Of a DNA stretch of 13,749 nt, positions 6,421 to 12,734 are shown in pieces. Each line of letters starts with the position of its first letter. Position 1 is the first letter of the stretch. Made by a program: the position numbers and the translations under genes. Where the stretch lies: contig JAICLM010000029.1 of assembly GCA_025927435.1 (NCBI GenBank), positions 1 to 13,749 of the forward strand. Reading direction: 5' to 3'. The notes under the pieces are model-generated. The model saw only the letters and a program-made list of their open reading frames with translations. It searched no databases and had not been told where the DNA came from. Source of the stretch: Thermoleophilia bacterium. GTDB lineage: Bacteria; Actinomycetota; Thermoleophilia; Gaiellales; Gaiellaceae.

Positions 6421-7566
6421 ATGGCGAGCGCGATTCCGCAGAGGCGACTGCTCGAGATCGTGCGCGAGGCGCGCGTGCGCACCGGTGTTCCGGCGGTCAC
6501 CGCAGGGCTCCTCGTGCGTGATCGAGTCGAGCTGGCCGCGGACGGGCCCGTCGAGGCCGAGACACCGTTCCGGATCGCCTCGATCACGAAGTGGTTCACG
6601 GCCTCGCTCGCGACGCTCCTGCTCGACCTCGAGGAGCCGGTGGACGGCCGGGCGAGTCCCGGCCGGCTCCTGTCGCACACCGCTGATCTCCGGCCGAACT
6701 CGAGAGGGTCGCTTCCCACGCCGTGCCGCGGGCTGTGGTCCTACTCGAACGCCGGCTACGTGCTCGCCGGTGAGGCCTGCGCGGCCGCTGCCGGCACGTC
6801 GTTCGCGGCCGCCGTGCAAGAGCGGCTGCTCGAGCCGCTCGGGCTCGAGCGCACCGGCTTCGAGGAACCGCCGGACGCAGCTCGTGGGCACCTCCAGGAC
6901 GGCGCGACGGGACACCGGCCCGCACCCGACGTCGAGTACGCGGAGCGCCGGCGGCCCGCGGGTGGGCTCTGGTCGACGGTGGGCGATCTGCTGCGGTTCG
7001 CGGAGCACCAGCTCGGCGGCACGGGCCCTCTCGCGCCGGCCCAGGTGAGCGCGGTTCAAGAGCCGCGGGCCGAGGCACTCGGCGGCCGCTACTGCCTCGG
7101 GTGCTGGAGCCGGCAGCTCGTCGGCGGCCGCACCGCGTTCGACCACGAGGGATCGGTCGGCGGCTACCAGTCCCTTCTGCTGCTCGTTCCCGAGGACAGG
7201 GCGGCGCTGGCCGTGCTGACCAACAGCTGGCGCGGCAGCGGACTGATCCGGCGCGTGGTGCGTGAGCTCGGGCTCGTGCCCTCTCCACACGAGGCGACCC
7301 GGGCGGAGCAGGTCGAGCCGGGCCGGTACGAGCTCGACGACGCCGTCGCCGTCGTGGCCGAACGCAACGGCCGCTGGCGGGTGGCCGAGAGCGAGACGGA
7401 TCCCCTGTCCGGGACTCGGATCGAGCACCCCGAGTACGCGGTCGACGCTCTCGGCGGAGGTGTCTACGGCTTCGCCGGCGGCCTCCTGATGGGCCATCGC
7501 CTGGACTTCCCTCGGCAAGGCGTCGCGCGCATCGGCTGGACCGCCTTGCCGGTCGCGAGCTCCTGA
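6421..7566 (+). CDS. Serine hydrolase of the beta-lactamase / class C penicillin-binding family
   Basis: The 381-residue protein has the three motifs of serine beta-lactamase-like enzymes: S54-I-T-K57 with the nucleophile serine, Y108-S-N110, and H242-E-G244 in the third-motif position. LLSHT (83-87) is also typical. The region between SxxK and LLSHT is unusually short. A C-terminal portion from about 290 on resembles the extra beta domain found after such hydrolases, without a sure assignment. No signal peptide or lipobox is seen, so the enzyme is predicted to be cytosolic; an esterase or peptidase role is as likely as beta-lactam hydrolysis. ATG 6421 is used because homology starts soon after it. 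The gene lies on the plus strand inside a minus-strand block, divergent from rpsO and convergent with ribF (6 bp between stops), so it is probably transcribed alone. Confidence 0.88.
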   Translation: MASAIPQRRLLEIVREARVRTGVPAVTAGLLVRDRVELAADGPVEAETPFRIASITKWFTASLATLLLDLEEPVDGRASPGRLLSHTADLRPNSRGSLPTPCRGLWSYSNAGYVLAGEACAAAAGTSFAAAVQERLLEPLGLERTGFEEPPDAARGHLQDGATGHRPAPDVEYAERRRPAGGLWSTVGDLLRFAEHQLGGTGPLAPAQVSAVQEPRAEALGGRYCLGCWSRQLVGGRTAFDHEGSVGGYQSLLLLVPEDRAALAVLTNSWRGSGLIRRVVRELGLVPSPHEATRAEQVEPGRYELDDAVAVVAERNGRWRVAESETDPLSGTRIEHPEYAVDALGGGVYGFAGGLLMGHRLDFPRQGVARIGWTALPVASS

Positions 7567-7572
7567 GGCGGC

Positions 7573-8439
7573 TCAGCCCGGGCGGACGGCATCGCGGGTC
7601 CGCTCGACGTCGTCGCCGATCGCGGCCACGAGCTCCTCGAGCGAGGCGAAGCGCCGCTGCTCCCGGATCGGATGCCAGAGCTCGACCACGAGCCGCCGTC
7701 CGTACAGGTCGTCGTCGAAGTCGAGCAGGTGAGCCTCGACCCGGCGCTCGACGCCGTCGAAGTGCGGGTTCGTGCCGATCGAGACGGCCGCGCGGCGATC
7801 CAGCGTCCAGCCGGCATATACGCCGTCCGGCGGCACGAGGAGCCCTGCCGGGACGTCGAGATTCGCGGTCGGGAACCCCAGCTCGCGGCCGCGCCCGTCG
7901 CCGCGGACGACGATCCCTTCGACCTCCGGCGGCCGGCCCAGCAACGTCGCCGCCCCCTCGACCTCGCCGGCGTGCAGGAGCTCTCGCACACGACTCGAGG
8001 AGACGTTCTCCACCAGAGGCACGCGGCGCACGTCGAATCCCAGCCGCGCGAGGAGGTCGAGATCGCCCTCGCGGCCGCGCCCGAAGCGGAACGTGTCCCC
8101 TGCGGCGATCGTCTCCGCTCCGATGCCGCGGAGCATCTGCTCGGCGAACTCCTCCGCCGAGAGCGAAGCGAGCTCGGTGTCGAACGGAAGCACGAGCAAG
8201 TCCTCCACACCCGCGTCCGCGAGCAGCTCGAGTCGGCGTTCCAGCGTGGCCAAAAGCTCCACCCGTCCGCCGAGCACGGCCCGGGGATGCGGATCGAACG
8301 TGACGACCGCAGTGCGTAGCCCGGCCCGCCGCGCTGCGTCGATCACGCGCAGATGCCCGCGATGGACGCCGTCGAAGGTTCCGACTGCGACGGCGCGCCG
8401 CGCCTCCGGCAACTCAGCCGGCTCCCGAGTGACGTTCAC
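7573..8439 (-). CDS. ribF: Bifunctional riboflavin kinase / FAD synthetase RibF
   Basis: RibF converts riboflavin to FMN and then FAD. The 288-residue protein has the N-terminal nucleotidyltransferase domain with GTFDGVHRGH (20-29), TFDPHP (47-52), GDTFRFGRGREGD (114-126) and the SSSRVRELL element (147-155). The C-terminal flavokinase domain has GRELGFPTANL (184-194), PPDGVYAG (203-210), SIGTNPHF (220-227) and FASLEEL (264-270). All key motifs are present, so both activities are expected. The GTG start at 8439 overlaps the truB stop as GTGA (8439-8436), indicating coupled translation. The order truB-ribF is conserved in bacteria. The usual next gene, rpsO, is displaced here by the hydrolase gene on the other strand. 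Length is slightly below the typical 305-315. Confidence 0.97.
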   Translation of the reverse strand: MNVTREPAELPEARRAVAVGTFDGVHRGHLRVIDAARRAGLRTAVVTFDPHPRAVLGGRVELLATLERRLELLADAGVEDLLVLPFDTELASLSAEEFAEQMLRGIGAETIAAGDTFRFGRGREGDLDLLARLGFDVRRVPLVENVSSSRVRELLHAGEVEGAATLLGRPPEVEGIVVRGDGRGRELGFPTANLDVPAGLLVPPDGVYAGWTLDRRAAVSIGTNPHFDGVERRVEAHLLDFDDDLYGRRLVVELWHPIREQRRFASLEELVAAIGDDVERTRDAVRPG

Positions 8440-9134
8440 GCGCCCGGCACCGCGCGCGCCGTCTCCACCTGAGCCAGCACGTCGGCCTCCGCCAGCAGCC
8501 GCTCGGCCGTGAACGCCTCCGGCGCGACGGCGTCGACCACCGAGAACGGCCCGACCGCGGTTCGCCGCAGCGTCGCGCAGTGCCCGCCGAGCGCGATCGC
8601 GAGCGATCGGATATAGGTCCCGGAGCTGACGTGAGCGTCGAGCGTCACCGTCTCGCCCGTATACGCCATGACGTCGAGCGCGTGTACCGTCGACCGGCGT
8701 ACCGGCATCTCCACCTCGACGCCGCGCCGGGCGAGCCTGTACGCACGCTCGCCACCGATCTTCACCGCCGACGCGGCGGGGATCGGCAGCTCGATCTCAC
8801 CGCGGAGGCGCTCGAGCCGTTCGCGGAGCTCGGCCTCGCCGGGCGGTGCACGGCTCTCGCCGACCTCCCCCTCGGGATCTCCGCTCGAGGTGTCCCGGGT
8901 GAGATCGATCTCGGTGACGTACCGCTTGTCCAGGCCGACGAGGCACGGAGCCAGCTTAGTTGCCCTACCGGACAACAGAAGCAACAGCCCGCTCGCGAAC
9001 GGGTCGAGTGTTCCGGCGTGACCGGTACGCGCTCCGGTCACCCTGCGGATCTGGGCGACGACGGCGAACGAGGACGGGCCGCGCGGCTTGTCTACGAGCG
9101 CGACGCCCGCCGGCTCAAGCGCGCGAGGCGGCAC
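8436..9134 (-). CDS. truB: tRNA pseudouridine-55 synthase TruB (short form)
   Basis: TruB makes pseudouridine 55 in the T-loop of most tRNAs. The 232-residue protein has the catalytic motif GHAGTLDPFASGLL (38-51), with the nucleophile Asp44, then KRYVTEI (70-76) with the conserved RY pair, SAVKIGGERAYRLARRG (122-138) and SSGTYIRSLA (170-179). The usual YSA(V/L)K reads ASAVK here, so that tyrosine is replaced by alanine. The protein ends soon after the catalytic domain and lacks the C-terminal PUA-like domain of the 314-residue E. coli enzyme. The start is GTG 9134, inside the end of nrnA (20-bp overlap), without a clear ribosome-binding site. The 3' end overlaps ribF by 4 nt. It belongs to the rbfA-nrnA-truB-ribF operon. 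Confidence 0.96.
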   Translation of the reverse strand: MPPRALEPAGVALVDKPRGPSSFAVVAQIRRVTGARTGHAGTLDPFASGLLLLLSGRATKLAPCLVGLDKRYVTEIDLTRDTSSGDPEGEVGESRAPPGEAELRERLERLRGEIELPIPAASAVKIGGERAYRLARRGVEVEMPVRRSTVHALDVMAYTGETVTLDAHVSSGTYIRSLAIALGGHCATLRRTAVGPFSVVDAVAPEAFTAERLLAEADVLAQVETARAVPGA

Positions 9135-10110
9135 GTTGGTCGAGGAAGCCTTCGCGGATCTGCTCGATGATCTGCTCCAGCCGGAGGTCGGTGGAGAAGC
9201 CGGCGGCCTGGCGATGTCCGCCGCCCCCGAATCGCCGCGCGATCGCCGAGACGTCCAGCTCGTCGATACTCGAGCGGAGGGAGCCCTTGTACGCCTGCGC
9301 CCTATGCGCCAGCTGCTCCCGCACCAGCACCGCCAGCTCGGCCCCTTCGACGGCGCGCAGGTAGTCGATGATCCCCTCGGAGTACGGCTCCGAAGCGCCG
9401 GCGTCCACGAAGTCGCTACGCAGAAGATGCGAGACGACGATTCGCCCGCCTTCGAGCACCTCGGCGCGGTCGAGAGCGCGCGCGAGCAGCTTCAGCTTTG
9501 CGAATTCGACGGACTCGTAGACCTCCTGGAAGACGGCGTGGATGTCCGCTCCGGCCTCGACGAGCTCGGCCGCGAGCCGGAGAGCCTTCGGCGTCGTGTT
9601 GGCGTACTGGAACCGTCCCGTGTCGGTGACGAGCGCGATGTAGAGCGGCTCGGCGAGCTCCGGGGTGAGCTCGACGCCGAGCTCGGTGAACACGTCGCGC
9701 AGCACCTCTCCGGTCGAGGACGCGTCCGCGACGATCAGGTTGACGTTGCCGAAGCGAGTGTTGTCGTGGTGGTGATCGACGTCGAGGACAAGCGGCGCCA
9801 GTGAGAGCAGGGCCTCGTCGCCGATTCGATCCTCCTTGGCGCAGTCGACGGCGAGGAGTACTCGTTCCCCCGCGTCTGCCGGCCGTTCGCGTACGAGCTC
9901 GTCGAGCGGCATGAAGGCGTACTCCCGCGGCAGCGGCGTCTGCCCGGGGAGGTACATGACGGCGTGCTTGCCGAGCTGCCGAAGCGCGAGCGTCGCCGCG
10001 AGTAGCGATCCCAGGGCGTCCCCGTCCGGGTTCTCGTGCGTGACGACGAGGAAGCGGTCGTGCTGCCGCAGCGCGTCTGCGATCGCATTCAGGTCAGTCG
10101 TCTGAGTCAT
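9115..10110 (-). CDS. nrnA: DHH-family oligoribonuclease / pAp phosphatase NrnA
   Basis: NrnA degrades 2-5-mer RNA left by exonucleases such as PNPase and also hydrolyses 3'-phosphoadenosine-5'-phosphate. The 331-residue protein has HENPDGDALGS (25-35), the VDC metal site (88-90), the name-giving DHH within LDVDHHHDN (109-117), TDTGRFQYAN (162-171) and the DHHA1 substrate-binding GGGGHRQAAGF (295-305). Length and motif order match the family. ATG 10110 lies 17 nt inside the end of rbfA and truB begins 20 nt before the end of nrnA, so the three genes form a tightly packed operon. The order rbfA-nrnA-truB is well conserved in Gram-positive bacteria. The 3'-end nanoRNase role complements PNPase encoded downstream. 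Confidence 0.97.
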   Translation of the reverse strand: MTQTTDLNAIADALRQHDRFLVVTHENPDGDALGSLLAATLALRQLGKHAVMYLPGQTPLPREYAFMPLDELVRERPADAGERVLLAVDCAKEDRIGDEALLSLAPLVLDVDHHHDNTRFGNVNLIVADASSTGEVLRDVFTELGVELTPELAEPLYIALVTDTGRFQYANTTPKALRLAAELVEAGADIHAVFQEVYESVEFAKLKLLARALDRAEVLEGGRIVVSHLLRSDFVDAGASEPYSEGIIDYLRAVEGAELAVLVREQLAHRAQAYKGSLRSSIDELDVSAIARRFGGGGHRQAAGFSTDLRLEQIIEQIREGFLDQRAASRA

Positions 10111-10450
10111 CGTCGTCCGGCGCGAGCTCGTCGATCAGGCGGGTCATGCGCACGCCGCGCTCGACCGTCGGATCGTACTCGAACGTCAGTTGTGGAGTGC
10201 GTTTCAGCCTGAGCTCGCGTGCGAGCCGCGACTGCAGGACGCCGTGCGCGGCCTCCAGCCCCAGGAGGCTCATGCGCTGCTTGCTGCCGGAACCGAGCAC
10301 GCTGAAGTAGACGGTCGCATGCCGGAGGTCGGGTGCCGTGTCGACCCCGGTCACGGTGATGAGGCCGAGGCGCGGATCCTTGAGCTCCGGAAGGGCCTCG
10401 GCCAGGACCTGCCGCACCGACTCGTTCACCCGGCGCATGCGCTCGCTCAT
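10094..10450 (-). CDS. rbfA: Ribosome-binding factor A
   Basis: RbfA is a KH-fold protein that binds immature 30S subunits and helps 16S rRNA 5'-end maturation, notably in the cold. The 118-residue protein has RMRRVNESVRQVLAEAL near the N-terminus, KDPRLGLITVTGVDTAPDLRHATVYFSVLG (about 24-53, the most conserved part) and LRLKRTPQLTFEYD (about 80-93), ending in an acidic tail DDDDSDD. ATG 10450 is used because homologues begin with a similar SERMRRVN. ATG 10459 would add three residues, and the nearby GGGAG is too close to decide. The gene opens the rbfA-nrnA-truB-ribF operon and is preceded by a 213-bp spacer after the phosphorylase gene. Confidence 0.95.
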   Translation of the reverse strand: MSERMRRVNESVRQVLAEALPELKDPRLGLITVTGVDTAPDLRHATVYFSVLGSGSKQRMSLLGLEAAHGVLQSRLARELRLKRTPQLTFEYDPTVERGVRMTRLIDELAPDDDDSDD

Positions 10451-10503
10451 GGCTCCCATTCAAGCGTCTGTTCACCGGAACGCGCTCCCGGAGCCCGCTC
10501 CTG

Positions 10504-10552
10504 AATCGCTCAGCCGGATCCACCACGCCCCACCCAGGGTGGGGAAGCGATC
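10504..10552 (-). other. Nested inverted repeat upstream of rbfA
   Basis: A 17-bp palindrome, CCCCACCC-A-GGGTGGGG on the plus strand (10528-10544), is nested within an outer 7-bp pair: AATCGCT (10504-10510) with AGCGATC (10546-10552), one pair being G-U in RNA. The outer pair leaves about 17 nt unpaired on one side, giving a small branched fold in RNA from the minus strand. It lies about 54 nt before rbfA. It could be an operator, a leader structure or a terminator; no T-tract is present. No known RNA family was recognised. Confidence 0.35.
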
Positions 10553-10601
10553 CCTCCGCCCTCGGGAGCCACGCTACCGCTCGAAGCCTCACGTATGCGT
10601 G

Positions 10602-10649
10602 CCGACCGATCGCGAAAGACCGGCAATCGCACGAGTCGCGACCGGTCGG
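10602..10649 (-). terminator. Long inverted repeat after the phosphorylase gene, terminator-like
   Basis: The arms CCGACCGATCGCGA (10602-10615) and TCGCGACCGGTCGG (10636-10649) pair over 14 bp with one G-U wobble in the minus-strand RNA, around a 20-nt loop. The hairpin starts 14 nt after the stop codon of the phosphorylase gene (10666-10664). No T-run follows. Position and strength suggest an end-of-transcript hairpin separating marR-ylxP-pdp from rbfA. Confidence 0.5.
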
Positions 10650-10663
10650 ACGGCGCAAGCGGG

Positions 10664-11956
10664 TCAGCGAATCACATCGAGCACGAGCGGCCGTGGGTCC
10701 GGCTCGTCGCCGATCTCGTATGCGGCGAGCAGGATCGATTCGGCCGCGTCGGCTGCGGCGCGGTCACGCGCGTGAATCTCGGCCAGTGGCTCCCCTCGCT
10801 CCACTCGATCGCCACGCTTGGCCAGACAGACGACGCCCACGGCATGGTCTATCGGCTCCTCCTTCCGCTCGCGCCCCGCGCCGAGAGCCATCGCGACTGC
10901 CGCGATCTCCCTTGCACGCACCCCGCGAACGAAGCCTTCGTCGGGTGCCGCTACCTCCGCCACGACGTCCGCACGAGGGAGCAGCGCTGGATCGGGATCG
11001 CCGCCCTGCGCGCGGATCCAGCGCTCATACGCCACTCGCGCCGAGCCGTCGGCAAGCGCAGTCGTCACCCGCTCCCGCGCCGCCTCTTCGTCGAGCCCAA
11101 GATCAGACAACGCGAGCAGCTGGGTCGCGGCCACGACGACGAGCTCGCGGAAGTCGGAGGGCCCGCCGTCAGCAAGCGTGTCGTATGCCTCGCGCACCTC
11201 GAGTGCGTTGCCGACCGCGCGACCGAGCGGCTGCTCCATGTCCGTGAGCAGGCAGACCACGTCCATGCCGGCCTCCTTCCCCAGGCTGCGCATGGCTTCG
11301 GCGAGGCGGCGCGCCTCGTCGACCGTCCGCATGAACGCCCCTTCACCGACCTTCACGTCGAGCACGAGCGCGCTCGCACCGGCAGCGATCTTCTTGGACA
11401 TGATGCTCGCAGCGATCAGCGAGACCTCGTCGATCGTCGCCGTGACGTCGCGCAGCGCATAGAGCCTCCGATCGGCTGGGACGAGATCGGCGCTCTGCCC
11501 GGCCACCGCGAGCCCGATCTCTCGCACCTGCTGGACGAGCTCCTCGGTCGAGAGCTCGACCCGGAAGCCCGGGATGGACTCGAGCTTGTCGAGCGTGCCG
11601 CCCGTGTGGCCGAGCCCGCGGCCGCTCATCTTCCCGAAGGGGGCACCGCACGCGGCGACGACCGGACCGAGCGCAAGCGTCGTCTTGTCGCCCACGCCGC
11701 CGGTCGAGTGCTTGTCGACCACGCGCCGACCCAGCCTGGCGGCCAAGTCAACCGTCTCCCCGCTCGCGACCATCGCTTCCGTGAGCGCGAACGTCTCGAC
11801 CGCCGACAGGCCCCGAAACCAGATCGCCATGAGCAGCGCCGCCGCCTGGTAGTCGGGCAGCTCGTCGCGCGCGTACGCGGCGACGAAGTCCCGCAGCTCG
11901 CCCGCCGGGATCTCTTCGCCGTTCCTCTTGCGCTCGATCAGCTCGGCGGGATGCAT
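10664..11956 (-). CDS. pdp: Pyrimidine-nucleoside phosphorylase (thymidine/uridine phosphorylase)
   Basis: The enzyme splits thymidine or uridine with phosphate into base and (deoxy)ribose-1-phosphate. The 430-residue protein shows the nucleoside phosphorylase family signature KHSTGGVGDK (82-91), KMSGRGLGHTGGTLDKLE (109-126), LRD (168-170) and SIMSKK (184-189), matching the known pyrimidine-binding R, S and K. K109 before MSGRG resembles the broad-specificity Bacillus enzyme; thymidine-specific DeoA usually has Met there, so dual uridine/thymidine use is inferred. The C-terminal domain carries the biotin-carrier-like fold (about 335-430). The start is ATG 11956, 13 bp after ylxP, without a clear ribosome-binding site. 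It is probably cotranscribed with marR-ylxP. Its place between ylxP and rbfA is unusual. Confidence 0.96.
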   Translation of the reverse strand: MHPAELIERKRNGEEIPAGELRDFVAAYARDELPDYQAAALLMAIWFRGLSAVETFALTEAMVASGETVDLAARLGRRVVDKHSTGGVGDKTTLALGPVVAACGAPFGKMSGRGLGHTGGTLDKLESIPGFRVELSTEELVQQVREIGLAVAGQSADLVPADRRLYALRDVTATIDEVSLIAASIMSKKIAAGASALVLDVKVGEGAFMRTVDEARRLAEAMRSLGKEAGMDVVCLLTDMEQPLGRAVGNALEVREAYDTLADGGPSDFRELVVVAATQLLALSDLGLDEEAARERVTTALADGSARVAYERWIRAQGGDPDPALLPRADVVAEVAAPDEGFVRGVRAREIAAVAMALGAGRERKEEPIDHAVGVVCLAKRGDRVERGEPLAEIHARDRAAADAAESILLAAYEIGDEPDPRPLVLDVIR

Positions 11957-11969
11957 CGTTCGCGCGAGC

Positions 11970-12269
11970 CTAATCCTCGGGGTCGACCACGAGGCGCTCG
12001 ACGAGCGCGACCTCCCATTCCTGGCCTCGCAGCCAGCGCTCTGCCTCGTCGAGCAGGCGTTCGACCTCCCGGTGCTCGCGGGCGACGCACGCCGCAGTGA
12101 TGCGCGCGCGCTGCCAGACGTCGTGATGGTCGACCTCCGCCACCGACGCTCCGACCCGGTTCTGGAGCTGGGCCTTAGCCGAGCGCAGGTGGTGGCGCTT
12201 GTCCTTGAGCGAGTGCGCCCCGGGAAAGTGCAGCTCACAGGTCAGGATTCCGACCCACCCGCTGGTCAC
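11970..12269 (-). CDS. ylxP: DUF503 (YlxP-like) protein of the infB-rbfA cluster
   Basis: The 99-residue protein matches the DUF503 family: an N-terminal strand (VGILTCELHF, 6-15), the hallmark SLKDKRHHLRSAKAQLQNR (20-38), a VAEVDHHDVWQRARI strand-turn region (43-57) and a final charged helix and strand. The family is a small ferredoxin-like alpha/beta fold, found almost always between infB and rbfA and suspected of acting in ribosome assembly or initiation; its molecular role is not established. The start is GTG 12269, overlapping the marR stop as GTGA (12269-12266). The phosphorylase gene follows 13 bp after its stop. Its coupling to a MarR regulator instead of infB is the odd feature here. 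Confidence 0.9.
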   Translation of the reverse strand: MTSGWVGILTCELHFPGAHSLKDKRHHLRSAKAQLQNRVGASVAEVDHHDVWQRARITAACVAREHREVERLLDEAERWLRGQEWEVALVERLVVDPED

Positions 12270-12697
12270 TCCAGCACCAGCCGGTCCACGATCTCGGCGG
12301 CCTGGCGGACGATCTCCACCTCGCGCGGGCTCGCGCCTCCCAGCAGCGACTCGAGGACCTCGAGCCGTCGCTCGCGCCCACGCTCGGCGATGCGACGGGC
12401 CTTCGCGGTCGCATGCAGCCGCACGACCCTCCCGTCCCCCCCTGGGTCGCGCTCGCGACGCACGAGACCATCCTTCTCCATCGAGGCGACGAGCTTGCTC
12501 ATCGTCGGAAGCGTTACCTGTTCCGCGGCTGCGAGCTCCGACAGGGACTGTGGCCCGAGGAAGACCAGCACGGACAGAGCGGAGCGGCGGGCAGGCGTCA
12601 TGCCCATCGACTCGTCGTCGGCGACGCGCACGCGTCGCAGGAGGTGGATCGCGGCGGAGTGCATCCGGTCCGCCGCATGGCGCTTCGGACTTGACAT
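12266..12697 (-). CDS. MarR-family transcriptional regulator
   Basis: The 143-residue protein fits a MarR winged-helix dimer. It has an N-terminal dimerisation helix (about 6-28), the recognition region SLSELAAAEQVTLPTMSKLVASMEKDGLV (51-79), a wing with RDPGGDGRVVRLHAT (83-97) and a long C-terminal dimer helix (about 99-142). It has no cysteine, so a thiol-oxidation switch is excluded; a small-ligand sensor is more likely. ATG 12697 touches the edge of the 25-bp palindrome at 12696-12720, its likely operator. A promoter (TGGACA, 17-bp spacer, TAGCCT) places transcription onset at or one base before the ATG, suggesting a leaderless mRNA. ATG 12664 is an alternative start. The stop overlaps the ylxP start, so the regulator heads a marR-ylxP-pdp transcript. 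The ankyrin gene is divergent, 30 bp away. Confidence 0.93.
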   Translation of the reverse strand: MSSPKRHAADRMHSAAIHLLRRVRVADDESMGMTPARRSALSVLVFLGPQSLSELAAAEQVTLPTMSKLVASMEKDGLVRRERDPGGDGRVVRLHATAKARRIAERGRERRLEVLESLLGGASPREVEIVRQAAEIVDRLVLE

Positions 12698-12720
12698 TAT
12701 TGGTTAGGCTAACTAATAAT
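12691..12720 (+). promoter_or_regulatory. Promoter of the ankyrin-repeat gene
   Basis: A perfect -35 hexamer TTGACA (12691-12696), an 18-bp spacer and AATAAT (12715-12720, 5 of 6 to TATAAT) lie directly before the gene. The -10 ends 7 bp before the ATG at 12728, so the transcript should begin at or next to the start codon. The absence of any Shine-Dalgarno sequence fits a leaderless mRNA. The elements stand out against the GC-rich background. Confidence 0.7.
12696..12720. promoter_or_regulatory. 25-bp palindromic operator shared by marR and the ankyrin gene
   Basis: Two 12-bp arms around a central G at 12708 match at 11 of 12 positions; only 12702/12714 fails. The core reads TTAG-G-CTAA and the ends are ATTAT/ATAAT. 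It is the most AT-rich stretch in the window. Palindromes of this size between a marR gene and a divergent neighbour are usually the regulator's own binding site. It fills the spacer and -10 of the plus-strand promoter and also covers the -10 of the minus-strand promoter, so a bound dimer would block both. Confidence 0.75.
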
Positions 12721-12734
12721 CTCCGTCATGTCCA
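12706..12734 (-). promoter_or_regulatory. Promoter of the marR-ylxP-pdp genes
   Basis: On the minus strand TGGACA (12734-12729, 5 of 6 to TTGACA), a 17-bp spacer and TAGCCT (12711-12706, keeping the key TA...T of the -10) precede the marR ATG at 12697 by 8 bp. The -35 overlaps the first codons of the ankyrin gene and the -10 lies in the palindrome. This promoter is weaker by match than the plus-strand one. Transcription would start at or next to the ATG. Confidence 0.5.

Noticed and set aside
5986..7518. Long minus-strand open frame across rpsO upstream and the hydrolase gene (510 codons)
   Set aside because: It is antisense to the hydrolase gene, which has SxxK, YxN and HxG motifs; the antisense product shows no coherent domain.
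10504..10552. tRNA or known riboswitch before rbfA
   Set aside because: No T-loop GTTCGA-type sequence, no cloverleaf stem set and no recognisable riboswitch core; only a nested hairpin.
10107..10658. Possible small protein in the pdp-rbfA spacer on the minus strand
   Set aside because: The frame runs on into rbfA in the wrong frame, starts in the hairpin just after pdp and resembles no known family. The inverted repeats explain the region better.
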